Shown here piece by piece: positions 1 to 8,665 of a stretch of DNA of 39,908 nt. The position numbers and the translations under genes were made by a program. Within the stretch, counting starts at the first letter, position 1; each line of letters begins with the position of its first letter. The notes under the pieces were generated by a model, which saw only the letters and a list, made by a program, of their open reading frames with translations, was not told where the DNA came from and did not search any database. The DNA lies in NCBI GenBank assembly GCA_903875135.1, contig CAIQUZ010000032.1, forward strand, positions 1-39,908, in the 5' to 3' direction. The stretch comes from an uncultured beta proteobacterium (GTDB lineage: Bacteria > Pseudomonadota > Gammaproteobacteria > Burkholderiales > Burkholderiaceae).

Positions 1-522
1 AAAAATTTTGCTACGAGTATTTCTCCATGGATTGTTACGCGACAAGCACTGGATCCTTTCAGAAAACCATGGAACAGGAGCGAAAGAGACCCTCAACCTT
101 TAGCGTATTTAGAGAGTAAGCCGAATCGCACGTCAGGAGCCATAGAGATTCAGTTAGAGGTCTATTTACTAACGGCTCAAATGCAAGAGAACAATTTGCC
201 TCCACAAATGATCGTGAATTCAGAGTTTTCCAAATCCGCCTACTGGTCAGTTGCACAACTGATCACGCACCATACGAGTAATGGCTGCAATCTCAATGCC
301 GGTGACCTAATGGGTACTGGTACTTTATCAGGCCCTACGGCCCAAGAAGCGGGCTCTTTATTAGAGTTATCTCGTGGCGGAAAAGAGCCAATCGAACTCG
401 CTCATGGAGAAAAAAGAAGCTTTTTAGAGGATGGTGACACGGTTATTTTTAAGGCGTATTGTGCGACAGAAGGCCACGTTCGGATCGGTTTTGGAGAATG
501 TCGGACGCTTATTGTTGCTTAA
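1..522 (+). CDS. fahA: Fumarylacetoacetase, C-terminal part (5' truncated by window edge)
   Basis: Reading frame 1 is open from the first base to a TAA at 520-522, giving the last 173 residues of a protein whose start lies outside the window. The segment contains family hallmarks: FATSISPWIV, then ALDPFR, and later NAGDLMGTGTLSGP and the GFGECRG-like GFGECRTL near the end. Fumarylacetoacetase is a cytosolic hydrolase that cleaves 4-fumarylacetoacetate to fumarate and acetoacetate at the end of tyrosine/homogentisate degradation. The metal-binding N-terminal part is not visible. The gene runs toward the flagellar cluster and its last 14 bp overlap the 3' end of the opposite-strand HPt gene. 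It marks the left border of the flagellar island and has no evident link to motility. Confidence 0.93.
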   Translation, partial: KNFATSISPWIVTRQALDPFRKPWNRSERDPQPLAYLESKPNRTSGAIEIQLEVYLLTAQMQENNLPPQMIVNSEFSKSAYWSVAQLITHHTSNGCNLNAGDLMGTGTLSGPTAQEAGSLLELSRGGKEPIELAHGEKRSFLEDGDTVIFKAYCATEGHVRIGFGECRTLIVA

Positions 523-865
523 AATCATTGGCGATGACTTGTTTAATTCCGAGTTCAGTTTCTATCCAGGTCTGCTCAAAGCCCAGGAATAATTCTTTTA
601 GTGGAGTCATCGGATCTTCTGAAAGTTGCAGTTCTATTTTTTGACAATAATCAACAATCGATTGCACTCCGATAAAAGAAGCGGCACCCCTTAACGAATG
701 AGACATTTCCTTAATACGCGTAGGATTCCCTTCCTGGAAAGCCAGTATTAACTTTTCTTTACCAGATATTGTAGGATCCAAAAACGAGTGGAGTAACGCA
801 ATGATTTGCTGCTTAGACATGAACTTGCGTAATTCATTGAGTTTAAAGGGATTGATGACGATCAT
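509..865 (-). CDS. Orphan histidine phosphotransfer (HPt) domain protein
   Basis: This 118-residue protein is a single HPt domain. The core motif HSLRGAAS occurs with the candidate phospho-acceptor His at residue 56, followed by a second helix (VDYCQKIE). HPt proteins relay phosphoryl groups between a hybrid histidine kinase receiver and a response regulator; no kinase is encoded in the window. The gene lies 151 bp after motD on the same strand and could be the last cistron of the flhB-motD operon or stand alone. The ATG at 865 has no clear Shine-Dalgarno, and an internal ATG at 820 is a possible alternative that still keeps the His motif. The 3' end overlaps fahA tail to tail by 14 bp. The domain call is firm; the partner is unknown. 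Confidence 0.8.
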   Translation of the reverse strand: MIVINPFKLNELRKFMSKQQIIALLHSFLDPTISGKEKLILAFQEGNPTRIKEMSHSLRGAASFIGVQSIVDYCQKIELQLSEDPMTPLKELFLGFEQTWIETELGIKQVIANDFKQQ

Positions 866-1016
866 AACGTAAATAGGTAAAGTGAAGAAGAAATAGTTTT
901 ATCTACACAAATTATTAAAAACATAATTAATCTTAAACTATTCGTTAATAAAGTTAAAGAGCTTCGTTGTAAACGATGATAAAAGTGCATCCATCACTCG
1001 ATACTCTTCATGCGAT

Positions 1017-1757
1017 TTAACGCGTCTCGGACAATTCAGTTGCTTTGGATGAGCCTAATATTTTAATGGTGACACGTCGATTGTGATAGCGGCCTTCATC
1101 GGTCAGGTTAGTATCGATGGGTTGATTCGCGGCAAACCCTACAGCCGACAATTGGTTCTCAGGAACACCATTAGCAATTAAACCTCTGACTACGACGCTA
1201 GCTCTCGCTGAAGAGAGCTCCCAATTCGAGGGATATATACCGGTATTGATTTTATTGTTATCGGTATGCCCCTCAACTTGGATTTGGTTGGGATATTTTT
1301 TCAGGATGTGTGCTATTTGAGCGAGATCTTTATCAAAACTAACTTCGATTAAAGCCTGCCCTGATTTAAAGAGCAGACTATCGTTAATTTCAATACTGAT
1401 ACCACCTTTGTTTTTGATGATTCGTACTTTATTATCAGCAAGTAGAGGAGCCAAATCATTCTTTAGGGCCGCGCTGAGTTCAATGAGATTTTCTTCTTTG
1501 GTTTTGCTTGATTCGATCATTGAATTGAGTTGTGAAGACTCTAGTAAGCCTTTTGTTTCTTTTTCTTGGGTGTTTAGAGCCACTTTGAGAGATTCAGACA
1601 AAGACTTCAATTTAGATTCTTCGACATTTGAAACGGCGTACATCACAACAAATACAGCGAAGAGTAGTGTGATGAAATCTGCGTAAGGTAGGAGCCACCG
1701 ATTAACGTCATCTTCATCATGTAAGAAGTCATCAGGGTCTTTCACGTTATTCATCAT
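1017..1757 (-). CDS. motD: Flagellar motor stator subunit MotD (second MotB-type protein)
   Basis: This is a 246-residue MotB-family stator subunit. One transmembrane helix near residues 24-42 carries PYADFITLLFA, in which Asp27 is the expected ion-conducting carboxylate. A coiled linker follows, then an OmpA-like peptidoglycan-binding domain with VEGHTDN and the NWELSSARA segment. It starts 11 bp inside the end of motC, so the two are probably translationally coupled and form one stator. The short N-terminus and pairing with a MotC-type partner next to fliA match the MotCD system of Pseudomonas rather than the classical MotB, which is encoded separately at 34901-36088. Whether the coupling ion is H+ or Na+ cannot be read from the sequence with confidence. 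Confidence 0.9.
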   Translation of the reverse strand: MMNNVKDPDDFLHDEDDVNRWLLPYADFITLLFAVFVVMYAVSNVEESKLKSLSESLKVALNTQEKETKGLLESSQLNSMIESSKTKEENLIELSAALKNDLAPLLADNKVRIIKNKGGISIEINDSLLFKSGQALIEVSFDKDLAQIAHILKKYPNQIQVEGHTDNNKINTGIYPSNWELSSARASVVVRGLIANGVPENQLSAVGFAANQPIDTNLTDEGRYHNRRVTIKILGSSKATELSETR

Positions 1758-2499
1758 CCGAATACCATTGACTCTTCATGTGTTCTTTAATGAGATAAGG
1801 GTGATCTCCTTGAGCAATATGTGACAGTGCTTTGGCAATCATTTCACGCTTGAGGATTTCGTGACTTAAAGAGTATTTTAATTTATTAGCAATGGGTAAA
1901 AAGACGAGGTTGGACAGACCGACACCATAGAGTGTTGAGACAAAGGCAATGGCAATACCGCTGCCGAGTAATTCCGGCTCACCTAAATGGCTCATGACAC
2001 GAATCAGTCCCATCACAGCGCCTAAAACACCAATTGTTGGCGCATAACCACCTGCGGCTTCCCATACTTTTATGGCTAATTTACTAGCCCGTTCATAGCT
2101 AGCGATATCGGTACGTAAGATTTCCAAGATTTTTGGCCGAGACTTAAAGTCGGAGAGTAAGATCAGCCCTCGAGAAATAAAAGGTTCTTCGGTTTCATCT
2201 AGGTGGAGATCTAATTTATGCAGACCCTCAATCTTGGCGGTAGTTGCCCAAAGATCGATCGAGGCAATCAAATCATCATAAAAATCTTTATCTGGCGTAA
2301 AAGCTCTTTTCATTAAGCGAATCGCGCGCAGAACTCTTGGAATACCAAACTGAAGAATCACCGCCCCTGCTGTACCACCAATGGTGACTAAAAACGCAGT
2401 TGGCTGGATTAATGATTGGATTAATCCACCTTCGATTACATGGCTAGCAATGATTGCAGTAATTGCAATCAGAAGACCAATTAAGCTTCCCCAGTCCAT
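1747..2499 (-). CDS. motC: Flagellar motor stator subunit MotC (second MotA-type protein)
   Basis: This 250-residue inner-membrane protein is of the MotA/ExbB-like family. It has two N-terminal hydrophobic helices (about 5-27 and 33-52), a charged cytoplasmic loop, and two further helices (about 148-205) with the conserved APTIGVLGAVMGLI segment. With MotD it would form a ring that turns ion flow into torque on FliG. The ATG at 2499 lies 19 bp inside the end of fliA and is preceded by an AAGGG Shine-Dalgarno. At 250 residues it is shorter than the classical MotA at 36091-36963, as expected for MotC. Operon order flhF-flhG-fliA-motC-motD resembles that of pseudomonads and some Burkholderiales. 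Confidence 0.92.
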   Translation of the reverse strand: MDWGSLIGLLIAITAIIASHVIEGGLIQSLIQPTAFLVTIGGTAGAVILQFGIPRVLRAIRLMKRAFTPDKDFYDDLIASIDLWATTAKIEGLHKLDLHLDETEEPFISRGLILLSDFKSRPKILEILRTDIASYERASKLAIKVWEAAGGYAPTIGVLGAVMGLIRVMSHLGEPELLGSGIAIAFVSTLYGVGLSNLVFLPIANKLKYSLSHEILKREMIAKALSHIAQGDHPYLIKEHMKSQWYSDDE

Positions 2500-3218
2500 T
2501 TCTGGGCCCTTAAAATACCACGCATCCGAGCAATTGCTTGGCTGTGTAATTGAGAAACTCGTGATTCGGTAATACCCATAACGGCACCAATCTCTTTAAG
2601 ATTGAGCTCTTGTTCATAGTAAAGACCCATTAATAATTTTTCACGATCTGGCAAATTATCAATGGCTTTGATGACAGCAGCCCTGAATCCTACATTAATC
2701 AGGGCTTGTAAAGGGTCTTGTGAGGAGTCTGAATAGAATCGATCGAGGAAGTGGTCGGCACTATCTCCATCACTATCATGAAAATCATCAAAATAGATGA
2801 GTTGATGACCAGCGCCATCAGTCAAGATTTGTTGGTACTCTGCTAAAGAGAGCTTCATTTTTTTAGCTGCTTCAGACTCTGTCGGCGGCCTAGCTAGCTC
2901 TTGCTGTAATTCGTTTAGAACCATCTCCACCTTACGCATATTTTTTCGGATACCGCGTGGCATCCAATCACTTTCACGTAATTGGTCGAGCATAGCGCCG
3001 CGGATACGCTGGACGGCATAGGTTTCAAATTGCGCTAGTGCAGTTTCTTCATATTTAGACAGAGCGTCTAGCAAGCCAATCATACCTGCTTGAATTAAGT
3101 CATCGACTTCTACATTAGGCGGCAATTTTGCTTTGAGTTGATGAGCTAATTTTTTCACCAAATGCATGTGCTCTTTGAACACGAGATCACGGTCGGCACG
3201 ACCTTTCGCATCGTACAT
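2481..3218 (-). CDS. fliA: RNA polymerase sigma factor for flagellar operons (sigma-28)
   Basis: This 245-residue sigma-70-family protein is of usual FliA length. Region 2 includes VDDLIQAGMIGLLDA and FETYAVQRIRGAMLD. Region 3 starts near WMPRGIRK, and region 4 near the C-terminus contains LNLKEIGAVMGITESRVSQ, the helix-turn-helix that reads the -35 element. It directs core polymerase to late flagellar promoters and is inhibited by FlgM, encoded at 9859-10164. The start codon ATG at 3218 follows flhG with one base between flhG's stop and the start. The 3' end overlaps motC by 19 bp. Candidate target promoters are seen upstream of flgM and fliC. Confidence 0.97.
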   Translation of the reverse strand: MYDAKGRADRDLVFKEHMHLVKKLAHQLKAKLPPNVEVDDLIQAGMIGLLDALSKYEETALAQFETYAVQRIRGAMLDQLRESDWMPRGIRKNMRKVEMVLNELQQELARPPTESEAAKKMKLSLAEYQQILTDGAGHQLIYFDDFHDSDGDSADHFLDRFYSDSSQDPLQALINVGFRAAVIKAIDNLPDREKLLMGLYYEQELNLKEIGAVMGITESRVSQLHSQAIARMRGILRAQKWTGEA

Positions 3219-3219
3219 A

Positions 3220-4074
3220 TTAATGTTCCAATATAAGGTGGTTTAAATTTGACATCGGTGGCGCAATCATATTTGTTGCAGGGTTTCCGAGTAATTGGTT
3301 CACAACAGCACGGAATGCCGTTGAAGCTTTTGACAGAGGGAAAGCGTCTATAATCGCTTGCCCCAATTGAGTCGCTCTTGCAAGGTGATCATCTTGTGGG
3401 ATTGCGCCTAAATATTTGATGTTCATGGATAAATATTGTTTAGCTGCACTTGACATGTTTTTATGAACTAGTTGTGATTGCGATTCATCAGCATTGACAA
3501 CCATCAACGCAACGTTTCGTCGCCCAATCATATGGCAAACGTGTTTGATGTAGCTATAGCCTTTTTTAATAGAATGCGAGGTATTCGAGACGAGTAAGAT
3601 AATCTCGCTATCCGAGAATTCTGGTATTAAAAAAGGATTATCTAGCCCAAACTCTGTATCAATTAACCAAATATTGGAGTCCGTTGATAAATCTTGAATC
3701 ATTGATGAAAGTTTCTGGATCCGAGACTGCGTATCGAACATCTGTTGGGTTGGTTCATTGGACAGTTTGCTAATCCGACCACCTTGAACATATTCATAAA
3801 AACCGCGATGTAAAGGCTGGTCCTTAAAGGCTAGGTCCCATAAATCTAATTTTTGACACTGTTGAGTTCGGGCACTAATCCCGCCTTCGTCGATTCTCGT
3901 GTCGAGGATATGGGCAAAGCTTCCTGTGTGAATAAATGAGGAGGCTAAGTTGAGTAGAAGGGTATTTTTCTGTGAAGCGGGAATGGCAGACAAAATAACA
4001 TACTTATGCACTTGGGTTTTACCCAGCATCCGGCGCAAGCCGGCAGCTTGATCATTAATTGGGCTAGGCAACAT
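3220..4074 (-). CDS. flhG: FlhG/FleN-type MinD-like protein with degenerate P-loop
   Basis: This 284-residue member of the MinD/ParA-like FlhG family sits immediately after flhF, as is usual. Residues 8-14 are DQAAGLR, the DQAxxLR motif known to stimulate the FlhF GTPase. The following P-loop should read roughly GKGGVGKT, but residues 29-38 read SAIPASQKNT: all P-loop glycines and the MinD-type signature lysine are gone. Later elements are partly recognisable (ILDTRIDEGG near 55-65; LIDTEFGLDNP as a Walker-B-like strand). It overlaps flhF by 11 bp. I infer a protein that still works with FlhF to set flagellar number or place, but probably binds ATP poorly or not at all. The degenerate form may be common in its lineage. 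Confidence 0.88.
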   Translation of the reverse strand: MLPSPINDQAAGLRRMLGKTQVHKYVILSAIPASQKNTLLLNLASSFIHTGSFAHILDTRIDEGGISARTQQCQKLDLWDLAFKDQPLHRGFYEYVQGGRISKLSNEPTQQMFDTQSRIQKLSSMIQDLSTDSNIWLIDTEFGLDNPFLIPEFSDSEIILLVSNTSHSIKKGYSYIKHVCHMIGRRNVALMVVNADESQSQLVHKNMSSAAKQYLSMNIKYLGAIPQDDHLARATQLGQAIIDAFPLSKASTAFRAVVNQLLGNPATNMIAPPMSNLNHLILEH

Positions 4075-5287
4075 AAATACCTCTCACACTTACATCCTCA
4101 CGAGCGGATTTGGTAGACATTAACGTTGAAAGTTCAGAATCTTCAAAGTGGTTTGAATCTACAAAATCTAATTTTTTAAATGTTTCTTCTACTAAAGATT
4201 TAGCACTAGCAACTGCTAAGTCTTCTGGAACACGTTGTCCAGTTCCCACATAGAATAACCTTAATTTTTGACGAAGTACAACATCAATCGTATGACTTAG
4301 TACAGCAGCCTCATCGAGCTTCGTTAAAATACATCCTTCTAGACCGGAGCCACGATAAGCCGTAACGACTTCATTGAGCGTTTCCATATTACTTGTTGTG
4401 TTCAAACACAACAAGCGTTTGACAGGGAATTTGGTGCCATTGAGCATGGAGATTTGTTCAGTAACCATCTGATCACGTTGACTCATGCCAACGGTATCAA
4501 TGAGGACCATATGCTTGGACTTTAATTCTTCGAGGGCGATTCTTAAATCTACTTCATCTTTCACGGAATGTACCATAACACCCAGAATCTTTCCATAGAT
4601 TCGTAGCTGTTCATGAGCGCCAATTCTATAACCGTCAGTGGTGATCAAGGCTAGATTCTTTGTGCCATGACGCATGACGTAACGAGCAGCTAATTTAGCT
4701 GTTGTGGTGGTTTTTCCAACACCGGTTGGACCCACTAAAGCATAAACCCCACCTTGGTCAAGAAATTGATCTTCTTGACCAATGGTGGCGAGATTGCGAA
4801 TGAGTACATTTTTAGACCACTGTAAACCTTCTTCGAGGTTCATCGTGGCAGGGGTATTATCGGATAAATAACGCGCCAAAGTGGCACTGAAGCCTAAGTT
4901 GAGCAACTCCCTCAAAACGCCATTCTTCGTTGGAGTTTTTTGTTGATTACCGGCCCAGGATATTTCTGCAATTTGAGATTCTAATGAGTTACGCATTGCT
5001 TTAAGTTCACCCATTAACTCTGAAATATCGGGCATGACTTTTGTATGGTTCAGGGTTGATAGGGGTTGCGCAGGTAGGAGTCGTGATTCAGAACGTAAAA
5101 CGGGTGGAGAAATTGCTGGTTCTGTGCTTTCGATGATGCCATTAAAGTCTTGAGAGCTACAGGCCAGTATTTCAATACCTTGTGCCACGGTGCGATTGGA
5201 AAGTATCATGGCTTCAGGCCCCAACGCCATTCGCACTAGTCCTAAGGCTTCACGCCCATTGATACCTATAAAACGTTGAACTTTCAT
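4064..5287 (-). CDS. flhF: Flagellar biosynthesis SRP-type GTPase FlhF
   Basis: This 407-residue SRP-family GTPase marks the site of flagellar assembly at the membrane. The N-terminus has the FlhF signature (EALGLVRMALGPEAMILSNR). A variable, proline-containing linker runs to about residue 120, and an NG domain follows: P-loop VGPTGVGKTTTTAK at about 185-198, LIDTVGMSQRD as G3, and LTKLDEA as G4. All nucleotide-binding motifs look intact, in contrast to the neighbouring FlhG. The start ATG at 5287 overlaps the flhA stop in an ATGA arrangement, and the end overlaps flhG by 11 bp, so flhA-flhF-flhG are likely translationally coupled. Confidence 0.97.
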   Translation of the reverse strand: MKVQRFIGINGREALGLVRMALGPEAMILSNRTVAQGIEILACSSQDFNGIIESTEPAISPPVLRSESRLLPAQPLSTLNHTKVMPDISELMGELKAMRNSLESQIAEISWAGNQQKTPTKNGVLRELLNLGFSATLARYLSDNTPATMNLEEGLQWSKNVLIRNLATIGQEDQFLDQGGVYALVGPTGVGKTTTTAKLAARYVMRHGTKNLALITTDGYRIGAHEQLRIYGKILGVMVHSVKDEVDLRIALEELKSKHMVLIDTVGMSQRDQMVTEQISMLNGTKFPVKRLLCLNTTSNMETLNEVVTAYRGSGLEGCILTKLDEAAVLSHTIDVVLRQKLRLFYVGTGQRVPEDLAVASAKSLVEETFKKLDFVDSNHFEDSELSTLMSTKSAREDVSVRGIYVA

Positions 5288-7359
5288 CCAAAGGCTCCTA
5301 CGAGGTTGGTTACTATAATTGATCTGTTATCCGGTAATTCTGCTTGAGAAAGAACGCGTAAATGGGGGAGATTTTTACGTAAAAATCTTGCTAAGATACC
5401 TCTTAGTTGATGTGGCACGAGCAGGACTGGTGTATGACCTAGTTGTTCCTGTATCTGCGTGGCTTCAGTAGCTTGCCGCACTAAGGTATCTGCCAGACCC
5501 GGCTCTAGACCAGCATCAAGGTTGTTGTTTGTTTGTAAATTTTGTAAAAGAAGTTTTTCCAGCTGCGTATCTAATGTCATGACCGGCAGTTCCGCATTGC
5601 CTGGCGCTAACTGTTGGACGATGGATCTACCAAGCGCAATACGAACTTGTGATGTCAAGTAGTTTGGATCCTGAGATTGGGTGGATAGCTCAATGAGTTT
5701 TTCAACAATCGTAAACATATCTCTAATCGGAACTCCTTCGACCAGTAAATTTTGTAGCACTTTATGAACAACGGTTAAAGGCAATGATTTTGGCGTAAGG
5801 TCTTCAGCCAACTTTGGAACTTCTTTATTGAGATGATCGAGGAGGGCTTGAATTTCTTGGCGGCCTAATAGCTCAGCTGCGTGCATAGAGATTAAGTGGT
5901 TCAAATGCGTTGCAATGACAGATCCAGCATCAACGACGGTGTAACCTAAAGCCTGGGCCTGGTCTCGAATGCCTTCTTCAATCCAAATAGCTGGCAGACC
6001 GAAGGCGGGATCTGTCGTCGGATTACCTGGTAAATCTCCTGAAACCACACCAGGATTAATCGCCATAAATTGTCCAACATGCGCTTCACCGGTACCAATT
6101 TCAACACCTTTTAAGGTAATACGATAGGCGGTTGGCCGTAGTTCTAAGTTATCCCGAATATGCACTGATGGAGGTAAAAACCCGATTTCTTGAGCAAACT
6201 TTTTACGAATGCCTTTAATCCGGCTGAGTAATTCGCCATTTTGATTTTTATCCACTAAAGTAATTAAGCGATAACCAACTTCTAGACCTAAGGTTTGGAT
6301 TGGAGTGACATCCTTCCATGTTGCTTCTTCCAAATCAGACGGAGTCGTGGGAGCTACAATGGGTTTCTCGGCTTCTTTTTCTACGGCCATTTTCTTCGCA
6401 AAGTAGTAGGCTGCTCCACCAAGAATTGCTGCGAAAAGAATAAATGAAAGATGAGGCATTCTAGGGATGAAGCCCATGACGCCAATAATGCCTGCTGTAA
6501 TGTAAAGAACTTGAGTCCGTTTAAAAATCTGATTGACCAATTGATTACTAATATCTTGATCACTGGCTACGCGTGAAACCACTGCACCAGCTGCCAATGA
6601 GATGATGAGTGATGGTATTTGCGCAACAAGGCCATCACCAATCGCCAGCAGAGTATAGGTTTCTAGGGCTCTAGAAAAGTCCAAATTATGTTGCATGGTA
6701 CCAACGAGTAAACCACCAATCATATTGACAACCGTAATCACAATACCGGCAGTTGCATCACCACGGACATATTTACTCGCACCGTCCATCGCGCCATAGA
6801 ATTCGGCTTCTTGTGCAACTTCAGTTCTTCTTTTACGTGCGTCGGCTTCACCAATGAGACCGGCATTTAAATCCGCATCAATCGCCATTTGTTTACCAGG
6901 CATTGCGTCCAATGCAAAACGTGCGCCAACTTCCGCAATACGACCCGCACCTTTTGTAACAACCACAAAGTTAATAATGGTCAAAATGATAAAGACAACA
7001 GTACCGACTAAATAATTACCACCGATCAGAAAGTGGCCAAAAGCTTCAATGACTTTACCTGCAGCGTCTGGTCCAGTATGACCCTCGGTTAATACGATAC
7101 GCGTCGATGCAACGTTGAGTGATAAACGTAGCATCGTTGTTACTAAGAGGACTGATGGGAAAGCCATAAAGTCCAGTGGTCGAACGGTATAGAGTGCCGT
7201 TAATAAAACAATAATGGACAGTGCGATATTAAATGTAAAGAAGATATCTAGAATAAATGCTGGTACAGGTAAGACCATTAACATCAAAATCATAATGACA
7301 ATAAAAGGCGCTGTCAGTGCCTTTGCATTAAGATTTCTCATGATTGCTTTATAGTCCAT
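5284..7359 (-). CDS. flhA: Flagellar export gate protein FlhA
   Basis: This 691-residue protein is of standard FlhA length. The N-terminal half has about eight transmembrane helices, and the conserved FHIPEP-family loop includes RFALDAMPGKQMAID near residues 147-161. The C-terminal half (about 345-691) is the cytosolic nonamer-forming domain that docks chaperone-substrate complexes. FlhA, with FlhB and FliPQR, forms the flagellar type III export gate and uses the proton motive force. The ATG at 7359 overlaps the flhB stop (TAATG). There is no sign of truncation or frameshift. Confidence 0.98.
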   Translation of the reverse strand: MDYKAIMRNLNAKALTAPFIVIMILMLMVLPVPAFILDIFFTFNIALSIIVLLTALYTVRPLDFMAFPSVLLVTTMLRLSLNVASTRIVLTEGHTGPDAAGKVIEAFGHFLIGGNYLVGTVVFIILTIINFVVVTKGAGRIAEVGARFALDAMPGKQMAIDADLNAGLIGEADARKRRTEVAQEAEFYGAMDGASKYVRGDATAGIVITVVNMIGGLLVGTMQHNLDFSRALETYTLLAIGDGLVAQIPSLIISLAAGAVVSRVASDQDISNQLVNQIFKRTQVLYITAGIIGVMGFIPRMPHLSFILFAAILGGAAYYFAKKMAVEKEAEKPIVAPTTPSDLEEATWKDVTPIQTLGLEVGYRLITLVDKNQNGELLSRIKGIRKKFAQEIGFLPPSVHIRDNLELRPTAYRITLKGVEIGTGEAHVGQFMAINPGVVSGDLPGNPTTDPAFGLPAIWIEEGIRDQAQALGYTVVDAGSVIATHLNHLISMHAAELLGRQEIQALLDHLNKEVPKLAEDLTPKSLPLTVVHKVLQNLLVEGVPIRDMFTIVEKLIELSTQSQDPNYLTSQVRIALGRSIVQQLAPGNAELPVMTLDTQLEKLLLQNLQTNNNLDAGLEPGLADTLVRQATEATQIQEQLGHTPVLLVPHQLRGILARFLRKNLPHLRVLSQAELPDNRSIIVTNLVGAFG

Positions 7360-8528
7360 TAGGCAGCCTCAGTCAGTGTTGCATCCGGCGCTAGAAACTC
7401 ATAAGGATCTAGTCCAGGTGGGAGCTCTAATAAGTCTGGCAAACTTGGTTGGAATTCACCCGTCTGTTTGAAAACACGCAACTGATGAACATAGGCTAAA
7501 ACTTGTGCCACCGCATTGTAAAGACTCGGAGGTATCTCTTCATCAACATCCGTCATTTTGTAAAGTGCTCTTGCGAGAGGGGGTGCTTCAATGGTCGTTA
7601 CACCGTGCACTTTCGCGATTTCCCGAATCACCATCGCTACTTCGTCAACGCCTTTAGCAACAACAATCGGAGCATGGTTCGCATTTTCAGGATAGGAGAG
7701 GGCGATGGAGAAGTGAGTTGGGTTCGTGACGACAACATCGGCGGTTGGTACTTTGGTCATCATTCGACGACGCGCCATTTCGCGTTGTTGTTGGCGTATT
7801 TTTGCTTTTATTTCAGGGTTACCTTCAGACTCTTTTGACTCGTCTTTGACTTCTTGCTTCGTCATTTTTAATTTTTTGTTATAAGTCCATAGCTGATAGG
7901 GGACATCGATCATACTAATAATGGCGAGTGTTCCAACAAGTACGGTGAAGCTTAGAAGAATAAGTTCTATTTGATTTGCTCCGCCCGCCTCGATAGGTTG
8001 GCTCATGAGCGACATCACATCTTGCAAATGTGATTGAATCAGGTACCAAGCCGCAAGACAAATAAAGATGACTTTTGCGATGGCTTTTAATAACTCAACG
8101 AGAGAGTTGATCGAAATAATTTTTGCCAGGCCACTCATTGGATTTAATTTCCCAAAATTTGGTGCTAAATTACTCATGGTAAATGACCAGCCGCCAATCA
8201 GAAGTGGGGTAATTAGAGCTGTCATTATCAAGATACCGATGAATGGGCTAAAAGTAATCATTAAGTCTTTTACTATCAATGAGTAATTGATCATAATTTG
8301 TTCGATATTAAAGCCAGGAATTTCTTTAAAGCTGAGGCTTTCTTGCATGGTCTTCTTTAAACTAGCAATCATCGAATTGCCCACAATCCAAAAACCAGCG
8401 GTAGCTGCTGCTAGGATTGAAAAAGTAGCGAGTTCTTTAGAGCGAGGAATATCACCAGCTTCTCGAGCTTTTTCTATTTTCCTCGGCGAGGCCGATTCGG
8501 TTTTTTCCAAATCGCTTTCTTCAGCCAA
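7359..8528 (-). CDS. flhB: Flagellar export switch protein FlhB (TTG start)
   Basis: This 389-residue protein begins with the typical SDLEKTESASPRKIEKARE. Four transmembrane segments lie between about residues 35 and 215. A cytosolic domain follows with the autocleavage motif NPTH at residues 269-272, the position known from Salmonella FlhB. Self-cleavage there switches export from rod/hook to filament substrates. The only start that preserves the family N-terminus is a TTG at 8528; an in-frame stop lies just upstream, and AAGGAG precedes it at an unusually short 3-base spacing. It leads the flhB-flhA-flhF-flhG-fliA-motC-motD operon. A stem-loop (8640-8658) separates it from the upstream response-regulator gene. 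Confidence 0.97.
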   Translation of the reverse strand: MAEESDLEKTESASPRKIEKAREAGDIPRSKELATFSILAAATAGFWIVGNSMIASLKKTMQESLSFKEIPGFNIEQIMINYSLIVKDLMITFSPFIGILIMTALITPLLIGGWSFTMSNLAPNFGKLNPMSGLAKIISINSLVELLKAIAKVIFICLAAWYLIQSHLQDVMSLMSQPIEAGGANQIELILLSFTVLVGTLAIISMIDVPYQLWTYNKKLKMTKQEVKDESKESEGNPEIKAKIRQQQREMARRRMMTKVPTADVVVTNPTHFSIALSYPENANHAPIVVAKGVDEVAMVIREIAKVHGVTTIEAPPLARALYKMTDVDEEIPPSLYNAVAQVLAYVHQLRVFKQTGEFQPSLPDLLELPPGLDPYEFLAPDATLTEAA

Positions 8529-8639
8529 CTTCTTCTCCTTAACAAATCATCTGCGGTAAAACAATGATCAACAAATAGATTATTAAGGAAATTAGAACGA
8601 TTTAAACTCTGAAAAACTAGGGATATTGACTGCAATTCA

Positions 8640-8658
8640 AGACTTCAATGTGAAGTCT
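8640..8658 (-). terminator. Stem-loop after the response-regulator gene, possible weak terminator
   Basis: A perfect 8-bp inverted repeat (AGACTTCA / TGAAGTCT) with a 3-base loop lies eight bases past the stop codon of the response regulator on the minus strand. In that direction it is followed by TTGAATTG rather than a real T-tract, so it is a weak or factor-assisted terminator, or an mRNA 3'-end stabiliser, ahead of the flhB operon. Confidence 0.4.
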
Positions 8659-8665
8659 GAAAAAT

